From: Manihot esculenta
Taxonomy: Eukaryota > Streptophyta > Magnoliopsida > Malpighiales > Euphorbiaceae
Length of the DNA stretch: 64,000 bases
Direction: 5' to 3'
NCBI RefSeq assembly: GCF_001659605.2
Contig: NC_035174.2
Coordinates: 27,229,027-27,293,026, forward strand
Shown one piece after another: positions 10,581-22,790 of this stretch (position 1 is the first letter of the stretch; every line of letters starts with the position of its first letter). Both the position numbers and the translations under genes were made by a program. A model generated the notes under the pieces. The model made no database searches, was not told the DNA's origin, and was given only the letters and a program-made list of their open reading frames with translations.

Positions 10581-13500
10581 TGTAACAACCCTTACCCTAT
10601 CAAGGTGTAGACAGAGCAAGGAATGTCTCAAACTATACATTTTTAGATATATCAACTAAACAATTTTCTTTATCTATAATTACCAAGTTATTAGGTTATT
10701 TCACGTAAATTTCATAAAGTGATTAAAGTAAATGTGAGATTTTAAACCAAAATTTTGACAGAGTTTTCTCAGTTTCATCAGTATTTAACCTGTAGCACAT
10801 ATGAAAAACACATGTATAATTATCAATTGTCATTTGACATCTTACTATTTTTAATTTGGCACACATTTCATAGCAACATCATTACTTATTTTTTTGTACG
10901 AATCTCATCACATGCAAACGCTTAACTCTTTCTCTTTATCCATATATGATTACAATATTTTGACTTACATAACCTTCATAAGCTACTCTATTTAATATGT
11001 ACATGCCAAAATATAACTGTACTATGAATCAAAGACTCAAAACAACCGGCTATGATAATGGCCTTGACGTCTGATATAGACCTCTGATGAGCTCCGCGTG
11101 CCTACTTTATCTACAACCTGTGTGAGGTAAAAATCAACACGCTGAGTTAATGCTCAGTGGGTGATTGCAAGCAAATAATAAAATAGAGCAAACATATTCA
11201 TTGTAATACCCGGCTAGACTCCGGTATCGGAATTTCTACCGTCCGGTGGAATCTCGGATGTCGGAGACCTCTAGAAGGGTAAAACCATGTTTTCATAAAA
11301 TGTTTTAATGTGTTTTATGGTTTTAAGCAAGATGGAAATGAGTTTTGCATGAAAACAACCTTGGAGGAAAACCCAGGTTCGGCCGCCGAACCTCAAGTTC
11401 GGCCGCCGAACATGGCATGCATGCGGAGGCACATTCGGCCCCCGAACGTGGCCTGGCCAGCCACTATAAAAGGGTCCCTTAGCCGAAAACGGGCGAGCTT
11501 TTCTCCCCATTGTCGGCCAAGGTGAGTTCTCCGCCGTCCCTCACCAATCTTTGAGTTCTTCCTTCAGATCTTTCACAATTTTCACAAGTTTTTACTTTGT
11601 TTTGAAGATTTTCAAGTTTTGAGCAAGTTTTGAGCTTGGAGACCCAAGGAAGTTGAAAATCTCCCATCTCCAAGATTAGGTCGTCTCTCTCTCGATCTTC
11701 AAGAGGTAAGAGCCGATCTTAAGCTCATTCCATGTTTTAAGTAAGTTTTATGAAGATCTATGGGGTATAATGCATGTTTAGCTTATAGTTAGACTTTTGA
11801 GTTTATGTTGTGTTTTTGAATAATGTGGCTTGCCAATGCATGTTTGATGTGTTGTAGATGGGGCTTAGGATAGTTTGAAGCCCCTAGGAGCTTGTATGCT
11901 TGTATATGTGTGTTGTAGAATAGGTTTATGCATGTTTGAAAAGTTTTGGAGGCAAATGTGCATAGAAGAGCTGAGTTTCTGCCATTCTGGGAGAAACCAG
12001 GTTCGGCAGCCGAAGGAACTTTCGGCCGCCGAACATGCTTGTGGATGCAGCCTTCGGTTGCCGAAGCTTGCCCCCGAAAGAGGACTTTCGCCTCTGTCTG
12101 GGAGTTTCGGCCGCCGAAAGTGCCGCCGAACATGCATGAGTTTCGCCTCTGTCTGGGAGTTTCGGCCGTCGAAGGTGCCGCCGAACCTGCCTGACTTTCG
12201 GCTCTGGAGGGACTTTCGGCCGCCGAACCTGCCGCCGAAAGTGCCCTGTCCAGCCCTCTTTTGCATGTTTTTCTATGATCGTTTCATGATGTTCTAGGGG
12301 GTTTTGGGGGGATGTTTTTAGAGTTATGTTCTAGTTGTTTGGTCCCTCATTTGAGTCCACCTATGTAGGTTCGGACCCGAGGAACCGAGGACCCCAGCAG
12401 TGAGTTCAGCTGCTTCTGAGTCAGTAGAGCTTCAGCCAGAGGTGAGTGGAATAACTTTCTATGCTTTAAAATAAATAAATCAGTTTTAGCATGATTCACG
12501 CATCATGAGATATAATAGGGTGTTTGCATTAGAACTCACGAATATGTTGCATTGCATAATATGTTGATGATGTGGATGAATGTTGGATGATCCTTTAGTC
12601 CTCATATGTTATGATGATGATGATACGGTACGGAAGACCAGCGAGGCCCATTCTACGCCCCTGGCACAGTTGGACCATGTTATGTTATGTTATGTAAGAG
12701 AAAGACCAGCGAGGCCCATTCTACGCCCCTGGCACAGTTGGACCATATAGGGGACTATTGGTGACAAATTCATCCTTGATGTGATTAGCTGTGATGTGAT
12801 GCATTTCATGTTATCATATAATTTAAATGTTTTATTATTCTGCTCACTGGGCTCTTGTAGCTCACCCCTCTCCCTTAACCCCCAGGTTTGCAGGTATAGG
12901 GTAGACCAGGAGGTCAGCAAGAGTAATGAAGTCTTGTGTATGTAATAGATAGAATGTGGACATGACGAATTGTAGAATGATGTAATGTAAAAGTACAGTA
13001 TAGATATGTAATGTAATGATGTTTAAGGATGTTAGAAGTGTGCTTGACCATAGTATGTTTTTATCCCTTGTAATACGTGATCTCAGATGTTTTATGATGT
13101 ATATGTGAACCAATTCAACGCATATTATGTAGCCCTTTGGGGCTTTGATGAGATCCCACAGAAGGGTCAATATTATGGTTATGTTTATGTTCAGTGCATG
13201 CACAGGTTGAGTTTGGTGTATGATAGAATGTATGAAGGTAAAAGTTTTAAATTTTTATGTATTTTGTCGATCATGTATGGGATTAAACATGTTAACAGGA
13301 GGCATGTTAGGCTTGCTACGGGTCCCGGCGGCCTTAAGCCGATCTGGATCCTAGCGCCGGTAGCGGTCCGATTTTCGGGTCGTTACATTCATATATATAA
13401 ATAATTAAGTAAACAATTACAAACTATTCAAATGTTGTTAACATGATACAAAACATATTTATCAATCTTCTCAGTGTAAAATATGAGTGCCATATGTATC

Positions 13501-15981
13501 CTTGTGCATGACAGGAATTTCCTTCACATTCAATAAAAACATTTTATTTTACCTTTATTGCACATTTTATATTTATAGCAAATCACCATAACTTAGTGCA
13601 TGTAATAGATGTAAACATGTTAACATTCACTAGTGATTTCACAAAATCAAGTATCAATCTTAATTAGGTTCTCAGCTTTTATGAACACATAGTAAGGTCG
13701 ACTAGGTAGATAAGGAGTTACAACGGTAGGCACAGGGTGCCAAACGGTAGGCTTAGAGGCTGAAATTGTGATAGCAGGGCTCTGTGGCCATGCTTATGAG
13801 GTACTTGATATGTAACCTCAAATATAGATCATGTATCGGTAGCAGTACTGTGAACTTTGTATGTTTATATGGCATGCCATACCCTTAAACTAACATCGAC
13901 TCCTATTAAGTTTATCAGGGCCAAGTATCATTAATTCAATGTATCAATCATTCAATATAAATGCATGTCTTTTCAAGCTATTTGAATTTATTTCCAAAGT
14001 ACATATATTATATGCCAAGATTAACGAGATGAGAAAATCATGGTAAATAGTGTAAAACTTTATTGACTTAGCATTCCAATATCGCATCAAGTCAATTCGC
14101 TTCTTGCATTTCATAACATTAACAAGTAAAGAATGACAAGTTTTACTCAAATCATCATGTACAAATAGGTTTTATTATCAAGCAAGCATGTGCAAAATTC
14201 AAGTACGATAAGTCAGTACGTGCGTAATTTTTACCGATTAAGCAAGCATGTCAATTTTTATGCATTCTAATTTGAGAGAACTGCATTCTGCCATATATTT
14301 CATAAACTTTTCAAGCAGTTTAAAATTACAATTTGACTTTAGTTTCTTCATAACAAATGTACATTTATGTCTTATCTTTCCAACAAGATATAATTCATGC
14401 AAATCTGATCACCCTAGCTTAATTTATGAATTTTTTTTTACAAGCTGCTCAATAAGGTCTTAATCAGTCCAATATTGGTACTTGTTTATAGTATCACAAA
14501 ACATATCAGATTCATGCATTTTCATACAAATTCAAGCTTACGTGTCTTCTACAAAGTTTTAGGTATACTTCTTAATATTCATTTGGCACTGGTCTTAACA
14601 AATTTCACAGAGTACATAATTAGTTATGGTATAATCAATACACTCTATTCTGAATACACTATCACTGTGTCTAGTTTATTTTTACTAGTAATTTATATCA
14701 TCTTACCCAAAGTTTCAGAATTTGGTCAACTCGTGAAAATTTTAGCTCTTTGTCTCAGCTTTTATTTGGTATATTTTAGGTCTAATTTCAATAACTACAT
14801 GATAAGTTATGAAGTTACTAACTCATGCTGCACTGTTAAAACCTATCCTGCCAGGTTTACACTTTTAGCTCTCATATTAGGTTTTTTTACTTTAAGCCTT
14901 TCAAACACCATTTTAACTTTCATATAACATATTTATAAAATCAAAGCCACATTTCCAGCAAGTAAAATCAATCCCTAACTTCACATATCCATGAGAAAAT
15001 CATACAAACACCAAACCTTTCTTGAATTTCTCTTTCTTTTCCTCTTCTATTCTCTAACTATCTCCTTTCCATTTGATGTTCCTACACTTAGGTCAATTTA
15101 TATCTTAGAGAAGGATTGAATAAATTATAAATTAAAACTTTATAATTCAAATTCATGCATGAAGAAATGAGAAGATGCTACTTTCTACACATTTATAAGC
15201 TCACATTTGATTTTTAAGCTTGGTGTATATGGAACCCTAAAATTTTCTTCTTCAATTCTTTCAATATTTGGCGCTTTCTTTAGCTATTGATCTTAGGGTG
15301 AATTTTAGTTAAAGAAAGCAGTTGATTTGGTGAGATTTTGACTTGGATTTGGTGGAAGGAAGACAAAACAAATCTTGGTTTTTCAATGGTGTGAGCTATG
15401 ACAATGAGGTGGGTGGAGAAGACAACCCACTTTTTCACTTTGCGTTGTAATTTCTTTCATGCATAGTTAGGTGACACATGGAGGGTTTAGGTGAAGAGGT
15501 AGAAAACATGAAGGATGAAATTGAATTTTTTTCTTTAAACTTTTCATATTCACACTTTAACCTACTAAACTATTTACCATGTTTCAATTTAGTTTTTAAA
15601 CTTTCAATAATCATAGATTGACCTACTAAATTATGCTTTTAGCCTTCAGAAGTCCTTTTCACTTAAGTAAGCATGACGAATTTACACAAGCACCTCAAGC
15701 AAGCACCTCAAGCAAGCACGTCAAGAAACCCTAAGCACCTCCGGAAAATGACTCATTCCCGACTCATTAATCACACTCTCTACTTTATTTCTAGATATGT
15801 TTGTTTCTTTATTTGAGTTTTTTTATTATTAAGTTATTAGCAGTTTAGAGTTATACTAACACTTCTTCTAAGTAGCTCGGGGTAAACTAGCACCTCCCCT
15901 AATGCCACTTGCTCTAGTAGTGAAATAGCCTCTCATACCTAGTGATGTCACTACTCTAGCTATGTGTTTGAGGATGTTACA
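10581..15981 (-). mobile_element. 5' LTR of the Tekay-like Gypsy element (with nested solo LTR)
   Basis: On the plus strand it starts TGTAACAACCC and ends GGATGTTACA. Without the 2186-bp solo LTR and its duplicated 5 bp, the LTR is about 3.2 kb, a length in keeping with Tekay elements. The right 450 bp match the right part of the 3' LTR (5330-5780). The sequence after its end (AAAGAAGTTGATTTGG from 15982) continues the resident LTR of unit 1, as at about 21383 in unit 2, so the element landed inside an older relative. Confidence 0.8.
11202..13387 (+). mobile_element. Solo LTR, palindrome-rich family, copy 2
   Basis: A 2186-bp LTR starting TGTAATACCCGGC and ending GGGTCGTTACA, flanked by a perfect TTCAT repeat (11197-11201 and 13388-13392). 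Same family as 2705-4861. It lies inside the Gypsy 5' LTR, so it is younger than that element. It has two clusters of TTCGGCCGCCGAA-type inverted repeats (about 11377-11450 and 12000-12240). Open frames over these clusters on both strands reflect the repeat composition and are not genes. Confidence 0.9.
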
Positions 15982-16544
15982 AAAGAAGTTGATTTGGTGT
16001 AGGAAACAAAATCAAAACTTTTAGTTGTTTAATGGAGTAAGCTTCAGCCATAAAGAGAAAGAAAGAAGACAATTCTTTTTCCTTTTCATTTATCATCTTC
16101 CTTATATTTTTTTTAGGTGACACATGAAGGACTAAGTTGAAAAGATAGAAAAATGAATTTTACCTTTAAACTTTCCTTATTCACACTTTAACCTAATAAA
16201 CTCTTGACTATATTTCAATTTAGTTTTCAAACTTTTAATATTCATAGGTTGACCTACTAAATTATACTTTTAACCTTTAGGAGTCCATTTCACCTAGGTA
16301 AGCACGTTGGATTTTAACAAGCACCTCAATTGGGTATGTCGAGAAACCCTAAGCACCTTCCGAAGGAGACTTGTTTCCAACTTGCTGATCACATTGTCTA
16401 CTTTAATTTTGGATATGTCTATTTCTTTATTTGAATTTAGAGTTATACTAGTACCTCCCATAATGCCACTTACTTTAATAGTGAAATAGCTTAATTCATA
16501 ACTAGTGGTGTCACTATTCCTAGTTATGAGTTTGGGGATGTGAC
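15982..16544. mobile_element. Right part of the resident truncated LTR, unit 1
   Basis: Begins exactly where the inserted Gypsy 5' LTR ends. It matches 21383-21983 (unit 2) and 24440-25038 (unit 3) and ends GGATGTGAC, a variant of the Gypsy LTR terminus. The five bases after the insertion, AAAGA, are the probable target duplication; the other copy was lost with the left Gypsy LTR end. Confidence 0.65.
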
Positions 16545-16773
16545 TAGTATGTAATGCTGACTATACTGAAGCATTTGATGAGAGATTTAGTAGAAATTTA
16601 TTTTTACAATTATATATATATGCATATATCGAGTTTTATATATTTTTTCTAAGATCGTGTTGGGGTTGTATCAAATGTAGTAGGATGTATAATAGGCTTG
16701 CTAAGGGTTCCTGCGATTTTAAGTTAGTCTAAACCCTAGTATCGGTAGTAGTCTGATTTTTAAATCGTTATAG
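16545..16773 (+). mobile_element. Old 3' tail of the palindrome-rich LTR family, unit 1
   Basis: About 230 bp similar to the last 240 bp of the solo LTRs (compare 4620-4861), with the ACTAGAGCATTTGATGAGG-like word and a decayed TCGTTATAG end. The same fragment, with the same neighbours on both sides, recurs at 21984-22226 and 25039-25283. It was therefore present before the units duplicated. Confidence 0.65.
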
Positions 16774-17165
16774 AAATCAAGCACTAATAATGTCAAATCA
16801 AGGTGCTAAGTGCACAAAGAATTGATATGTAAACTGTATATAAATATTTATACTTGTCCCTTTGTGATATTAAGGTAAATGGATTTTCTTCAGTCTTCAC
16901 CTCTTACATCCTCTTTTTTTTTTTCTTTTAGTTTTTGCCCTCATTTTTGTAGGCTCTTAAATTTGAATTGAAGCCACTATCAAGTCACCTCAAATATCCA
17001 CATTTAGGAGCTGAAAAAAAATACTTTTAGTGATTATTTTTAACAAAACCAACTTTATAGAAGAGGAAAAACTAATCAGGGTGCTCATCGATGTAAAGAA
17101 GCAATATGATGTATTATAGCCGATATAAAAGGTATATCTCCTTCCACTTGCATGTACCATATCAT
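16774..17165. repeat. Conserved segment shared by all three units, copy 1
   Basis: About 390 bp starting AAATCAAGCACTAATAATG and ending in CTCCTTCCACTTGCATG. It recurs at 22227-22612 and 25284-25660 with the same order and few gaps. No reading frame is conserved. It may be part of another old LTR, since the downstream part in units 2 and 3 resembles a promoter and leader, but this is not established. Confidence 0.6.
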
Positions 17166-18290
17166 ACCAACAACTCAAGAGGTCCCACTTGTACATCTTG
17201 CTATTATTGAGACACGGTTGGATAGATTGGAGGCCTAATTATAGAGGATGGAAGGCATATTGTAGTGTCTTTTTTATCATGTTGAGATCTCTTTCCAATC
17301 ACTTATCGCTTAATGCTTTGCCCAAGTCCATGTTGATAAGAAAAGTCTATTTCTTACACTTTGTCTTATTCTTTTACTTTCTTATGTTTAAATACATTAA
17401 GGACAACGGGTTGGTCAAGTGTGGGGGAGGAATGCTATATATATATATATTACATTTTTTTATTTTCTTTTCATACATTTTGATGAAGTTTTTTCTTTGC
17501 CATATGAACATTGCAGTTAGATTATCAATTTTAATCTCGAGACCCATTAATTCACTCACTTTTGAAATCTTAAAATTGAATTGAATCATTAATCGTTTTT
17601 TAGCATTCGTTGGCATGACCTTTCTTGTTTTCCAGCATGAAATTATGATCAACTGAATAACCGAAAGTGAATATCACAAATATTTACCTCCATATAAAAA
17701 GGTTAGTAACGTTTTAGACAAGGCATCAGAAGTGCTCAATAATAAAAGACTTGAATCCCCTTTTCTATACTTGAATTTTAGTTTTAAACCATATGAGATT
17801 GACTAAGGTAAGGCCTAATGATCACTCCATAAAATGCTATTTAAAATTGTGTGTGATTGAGTATGAAATGGTTGAACTTTTCTATTTGTATTAAAGATTT
17901 TTATTAAGGTTATTGTTTGCAATTGTGACTCCTAGAAGGATTCGTCAAATACGTGCTATGATACTGTTATGCTTCAATTTAAGGAGTAGTGTAGAAATAA
18001 GTCTTGGACAAGGTTCGAACCAAAGTAAAAAAGCAGTAAACCAATTAAAATGAGAGATAAACTAACAAACTCAAAACAGCACCTGTATAGCAACACATCT
18101 TCAAATTTAAAAATCTCAATCAATCAATATAAAACTCTTCAACTCGATAGAAAAATAAATAAATATATTTATAAAAATATTCATATCAGATATAAAAACA
18201 TATTTATGTCCGATATACAAGCATATTATAATATAATATAAAATTAATATTCTCTCTTTATAATCACAAAAAAAAAATTGGGTCGGGAGA
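17166..18290 (+). mobile_element. Unit 1-specific segment, possible old Gypsy 3' internal remnant
   Basis: This stretch is absent from units 2 and 3. It contains GTCAAGTGTGGGGGAGGAATG at about 17415-17435, a purine-rich block of the type found before the 3' LTR of Athila-like Gypsy elements. It is followed by AT-rich DNA without long frames. Classification rests on this single marker and is weak. Confidence 0.3.
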
Positions 18291-18758
18291 AAATTTTAGA
18301 AGTAAATTATATTATTTATTCTTTAAAAATAGTTTTGTATTCGTCCATCGACTTCGCTTCTTTATCAAAAAAAATTCCTCCTTTTAGTTTTATCTCAACA
18401 ATAATCCCTCACCAGCAACAATAAATTAGAAATATTAGAATTTTATTGAATAATTTAATTAATTTTAAACATATGTATATAATTAAGTAAACTTTATACT
18501 TTCATAATTTTTAAGTTTTATGTGTAAAATTATTTATTCAAAATATTGTAAAATTTAACTTATAATTTGAATTCTGTTTAAAATAATTCAAGTGCTCTAA
18601 TTTAAAATTTAAGTAAAAAAACTAAAGACTAAAAAAAAAGTTTCCACAAAATATATCGCTTATGTAGAGATTAAGAAAATTAATGGGAATTCATTTATTA
18701 TTGAGGTTATTAAAGATAATCTTTAAATTTTTAATAAAAGAAATGAAAATTTGAATTT

Positions 18759-18782
18759 CGCTAGAAGGAGGGCTTGAACCTC

Positions 18783-18815
<33 letters not shown>

Positions 18816-18832
18816 AGCTGAGCTATTCCAGC
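18759..18832 (-). tRNA. tRNA-Asn (anticodon GTT), copy 1
   Basis: A 74-nt gene without intron. Read on the minus strand it starts GCTGGAATAGCTCAGCTGG and ends CCTCCTTCTAGCG. The acceptor stem GCTGGAA/TTCTAGC pairs with one G-T, the B box GGTTCAAGCC is intact, and the anticodon loop CTGTTAA gives GTT (anticodon complement at 18796-18798). A T-run lies within about 20 bases of the 3' end, as needed for Pol III termination. It inserts asparagine at AAC/AAU. The CCA end is not encoded, as expected for a nuclear gene. It differs from the second copy at one D-arm base. Confidence 0.95.
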
Positions 18833-19708
18833 AATGCACTATTGAGGTTATTAAAATACATATATTGACAAAAATTTTGGTAGGTTCACCAAGTGCTTTT
18901 GTTTTTTTAAAAAAATTTTCTTAATTTAAAGCAAGTTTTGACTTAGAGGCTTAAGTGTGAGCAGTTGTATTAGCTGCATTCTGTTCCATTATTTTTTATA
19001 TATTTACTATTTAATTTTTATTGTATTTATTTATTAATTAAAAAATATATTAATTTTTTAAATTTTTAAAAAATTAATTAATTAGTTATTTATTAATTTT
19101 ACCATTAAATTTTTTATTATTTAATTTATGTGGTATAAAAAACCTCATGAACATTAAAGACATTTTAAATTTTTATGCAATACTTAATGGTTTAAAATTA
19201 ACAAAGTGAATAATTAGCAGAATTTTAAAATATTAGTAATATTTTAATGTATTTTTTTAAAAAAATTAACTAATAAATTTTCTATAAAAAAAAATTAAAT
19301 GGTGTAATGATGTAATTTTTTAGTTAATTATGGTTTAATTTTGCATTGAAATATTATGTAATTATATGCTTACCAAAAATTTAATTAAATGTTTATTTTT
19401 ATATATTTATTAATTATTTTCCTAAATTGAAAATGTAATATTATGATAACTTTAGCATCTACAATGTTTTATATTTATTCTAATACAATATTTTTTTATT
19501 CTCCTGTCATAAAATTTTCAAAATTTATTTAATAAATAATTTTGTATTTAATAATGTCCTCTTTGATATGATTGATATCTTGATATATATATGTGTAGCG
19601 GCTTGATCTTTGTAATTTTCTTATTTTTAATGTCGTGGCTTTCTTATTTCTATATTTCCATGTATTTAACTTAAATGCTTGCTAAGTTTTAGTATCATTA
19701 TGTATATG

Positions 19709-20163
19709 TTGAGATTATCATTCGGTCGATTCGGATTAAAATTAAATTAAATTGAATAAATTAAAAATTAATTTTTTTTTGTATTTATGAAAATCGAAAC
19801 GAATCGATTTTAAATAAAAACCAATATGAATCGAATAGATTTGATTTGATTCGATTTGATCAGTTAGCTTTTTTAATAGAATTTTTACTTTTTATATCTT
19901 ATTTTTAATATTTTAAAATTTAACTAAAGCATTTCAACATTGGTTATGATCTAATATCTTTATATTATCAAAAGTAATACACTATTATTACTAATCGGTT
20001 CAGTTCAGTTTTTTTTTTTTTTATCAAAATCGAATAGGAACGAAATAATCAAAATTTTTAAAAATAAAAATCGAATCGAAAAAAATAAAAAATTGAACCG
20101 AATTTCCGAATTAATTTTATTCGGTTAGTTTTTTCAGTTCGAACTGAATACTGCTCACTTCTA
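19709..20163. mobile_element. hAT-type MITE, copy in unit 2
   Basis: A 455-bp non-coding element with degenerate terminal inverted repeats (left TTGAGATTATCATTCGG; right end, reverse-complemented, TAGAAGTGAGCAGTATTCAG). It is flanked by TGTATATG (19701-19708) and TGTAAATG (20164-20171), an 8-bp target duplication with one mismatch, as made by hAT transposases. It has no coding capacity and needed an autonomous element elsewhere. Confidence 0.75.
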
Positions 20164-20559
20164 TGTAAATGCTTGGAGAGGTCTATAAACCTAATATCAT
20201 TGTCCCTGTACAATGAATTCAATAGCGAGAGAGAAGAGAGATAGAGGCATATTTATATTATTGAGATCTATTTTAATATGATCTCAAGATGCAATATATA
20301 AGTCCTTTCATATAAAAATTACATGAAATACATAATTTATGTTTTAACCTATGGTGAACTAGGTATGGTGAACCAGTTATATGTAAGTTTTTTTATAATA
20401 GTAATCGATGCCACATTAGCAAATATTGATTGGTATTAGGGTGAAAAACTTTCCTTTCTTAGGGGTGCACGAGGTCCATTTTAACATAAATTTAATTTCA
20501 AACCCTAATTTAAAAAAGATGAAGAGTACTTTTTGTAATTGCACCTTAAATTTATTAGA

Positions 20560-21983
20560 AAAGCAACACACTTTTGCATATAGATTCAAGCTTACGTGTT
20601 TACTATCAAGTTTTAAGTATAATTCTCAAAATTTATTTGGCACTAGCATTAACTCATTTCAATGAGTACAAAATTAATTATAGTATAATCAATACAGATT
20701 ATTGTGGATGCACTATCACTATGACTGATTTAGGTTCACTTGCCATTTATATTAACTTAGCTATAGGTTTAGAATTTGGTCAATACATGAAAGTTTTAAA
20801 TCTTTATTTCAGCTTTCATTTGATATATTTTAAGCCTAATTTTGACACCTACACAATGAAGTACGAAGTTACCAACATAGATTGCCTTGTTAAAATCTAT
20901 TCTGTCAAATTTACACTTTTAACTTCCATCATAAATTTATTTACTTTAAACCTTCCAAATATCACTTTAACATTCATATTACGCAATTATTCAATCAAAA
21001 CAACATTTACAGCAAGAAAAATCAATCCTTAATTTCACACATTCATAAGAAAATCAAAGGAAAATAGAAATGCATACAAACACCAAATCTTTCTTGAAAT
21101 TTTCTTTGCTTTCTACTTCTATTCTCTAGCTATCTACTTTCTCTTTAGTATTCCTTCACCTAGGTTAATTTGTATCAGGTAAGGTTTGCAGAACTTGAAA
21201 AATTAAAACTTTATATTTAAATTCATACATGAAAAAGTGAGAGGTTTTTATTTCCTACATATTTCTATGCTCACCTTTGATTTTCAAACTTGGTACATAT
21301 GGAACCCTAATATTTCCTTCTTTGATTCTTTTAATATACAACTCTTTTTCTTTTGTTCTTGATATTAAAATGAATTTTTTATGAAGAAAGAAGTTGATTT
21401 GGTATAAGAAAGAAAAATAAATCTTTTATTTTTTTAATGGAGTAAGCTTCTGCCATAAGAAGAAAGAAAAAATACAACTCCTTTTCCTTTTGATTTATCG
21501 TCTTTCTTATATTTATTTAGGTGACACATAGAGGGCTAAGTTAAAGAGGTGAAAAAATGAAGGATAAAAATGAATTTTGCCTTTAAACTTTCCATATTCA
21601 CACTTTAACCTACTAAATTCCTTACCATGTTTCAATTTAGTTTTCAAGTTTTCAATATTCATAGATTGACCTAATAAGTTATGCTTTTAATCTTTACGGT
21701 CTATTTCACTTAGGTAAGCACGCCAGATTTTAATAAGCATCTCAAGTGGATACGTCGAGAAACCCCAAGATCTCTCAGAGGAGACTCATTTCCGACTCGC
21801 TGATCACATTCTACTTTAATTTTGGATATGTCTATTTCTTTATTTGAATTTTCTATGATTCGATTATTAAAAACTTAGGGTTATGTTAGTACTTCCCATA
21901 ATGCCATTTGCTCTAACAGTAAAATAGCCTAATTCATAGCTAGTGGTGTCACTATTCCTAACTATGGGTTTGAGAATGTGACA
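20560..21983. mobile_element. Resident 5'-truncated Gypsy LTR, unit 2
   Basis: About 1.4 kb related to the Tekay-like LTR (for example GATTCAAGCTTACGTGT at about 20583, also at about 14530 in the 5' LTR), ending GAATGTGACA. It has no internal region and no second LTR. Units 2 and 3 share the same left limit, so truncation preceded duplication. It contains an AT-rich open frame (20574-21032) that also appears in shifted forms in the other copies and is not coding. Confidence 0.6.
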
Positions 21984-22226
21984 GATATGTAATATTAACT
22001 ATACTAGAGCATTTGATGAGGGGTTTATCATATGTTTATGTTTAAAATTATGTATGTATGCCGAGTTTTTTTTATGTTATAATAATATTTTATGTATTTT
22101 TTTTAAGATCATGTTGGGGTTGTATCAGATGTAGTAGGATGTATAGTAGACTTGCTACGGGTTCTTGCAACTTTAAGTCGATTTAAACTCTGCTGTCAGT
22201 AGCGGTCTGATTATTAGGTTATTATA
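21984..22226 (+). mobile_element. Old 3' tail of the palindrome-rich LTR family, unit 2
   Basis: The same ~240-bp tail as at 16545, placed directly after the resident LTR. The end is decayed to GGTTATTATAG. Confidence 0.6.
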
Positions 22227-22761
22227 GAAATCAAGCACTAATAATGTCAAATCAAGGTGCTAAGTGCATAAAAAATTGATATGTAACCTATATATAAATA
22301 TTTATACTAGTCCTTTTACGATATTAAGGTAAATAGATTTTTTTTAGCCCTTCACCACTTACATCCTCTATTTTTTTTTTTCAATTTTTGCCCTCATTTT
22401 TGTAGGCTCCTAAATTTGAATTAAAGCCATTATCAAGTCACCTCAAATATATATATTTAGGAGCTCAAAAAAATACTTTTAGTGATTATTTCCAAAAAAA
22501 TCAACTTTATAGAAGAGAAAAAACTAATCAGAGTACTCATGAGTATGAAGAAGCAATATGATGTATTATAGCCGATAAAAGGCATATCTCCTTCCATTTG
22601 CATGCATTATACCTAAGGTTTTGTTAGAACTTTTCTAAGGTTTTAGAATATTCTTATAAGTAGCATTGACTTATATTTGTTAGCATCAACAATCCTTCTT
22701 CGTACTAGCAACAATAAGTTTGAAGGTTTAAAAGATGGTTTTTTCCTATTCTTTCTCTCTC
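22227..22761. repeat. Conserved segment, copy 2, and truncated unit end
   Basis: Matches 25284-25815 in unit 3 through the words AAGTAGCATTGA and AGTTTGAAGGTTTAAAAGATGG, up to TTCTTTCTCTCTCTTGCTA. The homology to unit 3 then stops and unit-start sequence begins. No gene is seen. Confidence 0.6.
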
Positions 22762-22790
22762 TTGCTAGGTTTAGTATCATTATGCATATG

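Larger units (their letters stand above)
940..18970. repeat. Tandem segmental duplication, unit 1 (expanded by insertions)
   Basis: The first and longest of at least three related units. Its left part (about 1115-1240, beginning ATGATGTAATTTTTTAG) recurs near 19305 in unit 2. It then carries the same MITE, truncated LTR, LTR tail, conserved segment and tRNA-Asn gene as the later units. It is longer because a Gypsy element and two solo LTRs were inserted into it. Boundaries are approximate and were judged by eye. Confidence 0.7.
18971..22761. repeat. Tandem segmental duplication, unit 2 (truncated)
   Basis: Repeats the unit order: AT-rich leader with ATGATGTAATTTTTTAG near 19305, MITE, truncated LTR, LTR tail, conserved segment. 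It stops at about 22762, where unit 3 sequence (CTTGCTAGGTTTAGTATCA, comparable to about 19676 in unit 2) begins. It therefore lacks the tRNA-Asn end. The left limit is approximate. Confidence 0.7.

Noticed and set aside
11789..12297. Overlapping open frames of 114-140 codons on both strands
   Set aside because: They lie over the GC-rich palindrome clusters of a solo LTR; symmetry of the repeats keeps both strands open. No family similarity.
20574..21032. 152-codon AT-rich frame, with a similar 150-codon frame at 14475-14927
   Set aside because: Both are parts of related Gypsy LTRs. The frame is broken in the other copies (2380-5200, 23820-24119) and composition is that of AT-rich non-coding DNA.
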